A stretch of DNA of 64,000 nt from Hyphomicrobiales bacterium. GTDB taxonomy: Bacteria > Pseudomonadota > Alphaproteobacteria > Rhizobiales > Beijerinckiaceae. The DNA lies in the NCBI GenBank assembly GCA_947455455.1, contig CANGOE010000002.1, positions 40,847 through 104,846 on the forward strand. The letters are read 5' to 3'. Position 1 is the first letter of the stretch; each line of letters opens with the position of its first letter. Below, in pieces: positions 63,024-64,000 of this stretch. The position numbers and the translations under genes are program-made. A model generated the notes under the pieces. The model was given only the letters and a program-made list of their open reading frames with translations, was not told the DNA's origin and ran no database searches.

Positions 63024-63818
63024 TTACACCGCAACCGGTGCGCGGATCAGCGGATGCGGATCATAGCCCTCGATCGCCACATCTTCGAAGGTGAAATCGA
63101 ACAGCGAGCGCACAGCGGGATTGAGCTTCAATTGCGGCAACGGCCTGATCTCGCGCGACAGCTGTAATTCGGCCTGTTCGAGATGGTTGAGATACAGATG
63201 GGCATCGCCAAAAGAATGGACAAAATCGCCCACTTCCAGCCCGCTGGTCTGGGCCAGCATATGGGTCAGCAAAGCATAGCTGGCGATATTGAACGGCACG
63301 CCAAGGAAAATATCGGCCGAACGCTGATAGAGCTGGCAGGACAGCTTGCCATCGGCGACATAGAACTGGAACAGGCAATGGCAGGGCGCCAATGCCATCT
63401 TGTCGAGATCGGCGGGGTTCCATGCGCTGACAATCAGACGGCGCGAATCGGGATTGCGCGCCACCTCGTCCACCAGCCAGCGGATCTGGTCGACCGTGCC
63501 GCCATCCGGCTTGGCCCAGGAGCGCCATTGCTTGCCATAGACCGGACCCAATTCGCCGGTCTCGTCGGCCCATTCATCCCAGATCGACACGCCATTGGCC
63601 TTGAGATAGGCAATATTGGTGTCACCGGCCAGAAACCACAGCAATTCGTGGATGATGGATTTCAGATGCAGTTTCTTGGTGGTGACAAGCGGAAACCCCT
63701 TGGCCAGATCAAAGCGCATCTGATGCCCGAACACCGACAAAGTCCCGGTTCCGGTGCGGTCGGTCTTGCGTGTCCCCTCAGTCAAGACGCGGCGCAAAAG
63801 ATCATGATAGGCAAGCAT
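63024..63818 (-). CDS. thyA: Thymidylate synthase
   Basis: This 264-aa enzyme is exactly the E. coli ThyA length. It has [30 protein letters not shown] at the N terminus, the nucleophile Cys146 in [35 protein letters not shown] and [10 protein letters not shown]. It methylates dUMP to dTMP and oxidises methylene-THF to DHF, which FolA recycles. ATG 63818 has GGGAGAATC upstream; a longer frame is rejected. Confidence 0.97.
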   Translation of the reverse strand: MLAYHDLLRRVLTEGTRKTDRTGTGTLSVFGHQMRFDLAKGFPLVTTKKLHLKSIIHELLWFLAGDTNIAYLKANGVSIWDEWADETGELGPVYGKQWRSWAKPDGGTVDQIRWLVDEVARNPDSRRLIVSAWNPADLDKMALAPCHCLFQFYVADGKLSCQLYQRSADIFLGVPFNIASYALLTHMLAQTSGLEVGDFVHSFGDAHLYLNHLEQAELQLSREIRPLPQLKLNPAVRSLFDFTFEDVAIEGYDPHPLIRAPVAV

Positions 63819-64000
63819 GGTGATCCGATTCTCCCTCAAGAAGCCGCACTTTACGCCAGTCTTTTTCGACAAGCAAAAGCCCTTCGGGTGGATTTCTCCC
63901 GATCAGGCCTTTCACCGGACACAATCTATCCCTATATTGGGTCCGTCATCCACAAGATGACTATGGCGATAAACGGACATCGAAATAAACCATTCGGACC
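63819..64000. other. Right-end intergenic region and possible start of a gene
   Basis: There is no complete gene in these 182 bp. A forward frame from ATG 63957 (MTMAINGHRNKPFG...) is open to the window edge and could be the first codons of a gene divergent from thyA. No ribosome site is clear, and 14 codons are too few to identify it. Confidence 0.3.

Overview
The window is about 64 kb from the chromosome of an alphaproteobacterium, probably near Rhodospirillales (an inference from gene content; no rRNA or tRNA gene lies in the window). Supporting signs are two MucR/Ros-family regulators, a family largely confined to Alphaproteobacteria, and the gene order thyA-GNAT-folA-hflK-hflC-DUF2065-degP-serB-miaA-ilvB...ilvH...ilvC...leuA, which is typical of that class. 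Coding DNA is GC-rich and dense. The exceptions are a few AT-rich gaps, chiefly those before the two mucR genes.

Layout. (1) 1-7.6 kb: the end of an NHL beta-propeller protein, an M20 metallopeptidase and a five-gene oligopeptide/dipeptide-type ABC importer, all forward. (2) 7.7-18.1 kb: carbohydrate region. A reverse SDR plus split-transketolase operon and a reverse lacI-SBP-permease-permease-ATPase-glycosidase operon flank a forward secreted MetX-like hydrolase. A 20-bp perfect palindrome overlaps a consensus-like promoter in front of lacI. (3) 18.3-32.3 kb: accessory region bounded by two mucR paralogues. It holds secreted and lipoproteins of unknown function, an MDR reductase, a CMD-family protein, an MBL hydrolase, a Sel1 protein, an EmrB-type exporter, an acyltransferase-3/SGNH protein and a striking 788-aa protein with 20 EF-hand-like loops. 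(4) 32.3-41.3 kb: an MlrC-type M81 peptidase, two MFS transporters, the queuosine pair queC + VUT transporter, and an SDR-penicillin acylase operon. (5) 41.5-57 kb: branched-chain amino acid genes leuA, ilvC, ilvH and ilvB. These are interleaved with a pdxY-linked ABC importer, a LysE exporter, a mazEF-type toxin-antitoxin pair, a GST and an Asp/Glu racemase-like gene. (6) 56-63.8 kb: conserved housekeeping genes miaA, serB, degP, DUF2065, hflC, hflK, folA, a GNAT gene and thyA.

How the genes work together. leuA and ilvB each follow a short leader ORF rich in the codons of their own end products: four consecutive Leu codons before leuA, and Leu-Gln-Ile-Val-Val before ilvB. The ilvB leader is followed by an intrinsic terminator. 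Both pathways are therefore probably controlled by ribosome-mediated attenuation. The most unusual single object is the EF-hand protein at 27435-29801: after an N-terminal pair of loops it contains three copies of a six-loop unit with almost invariant loop spacing.
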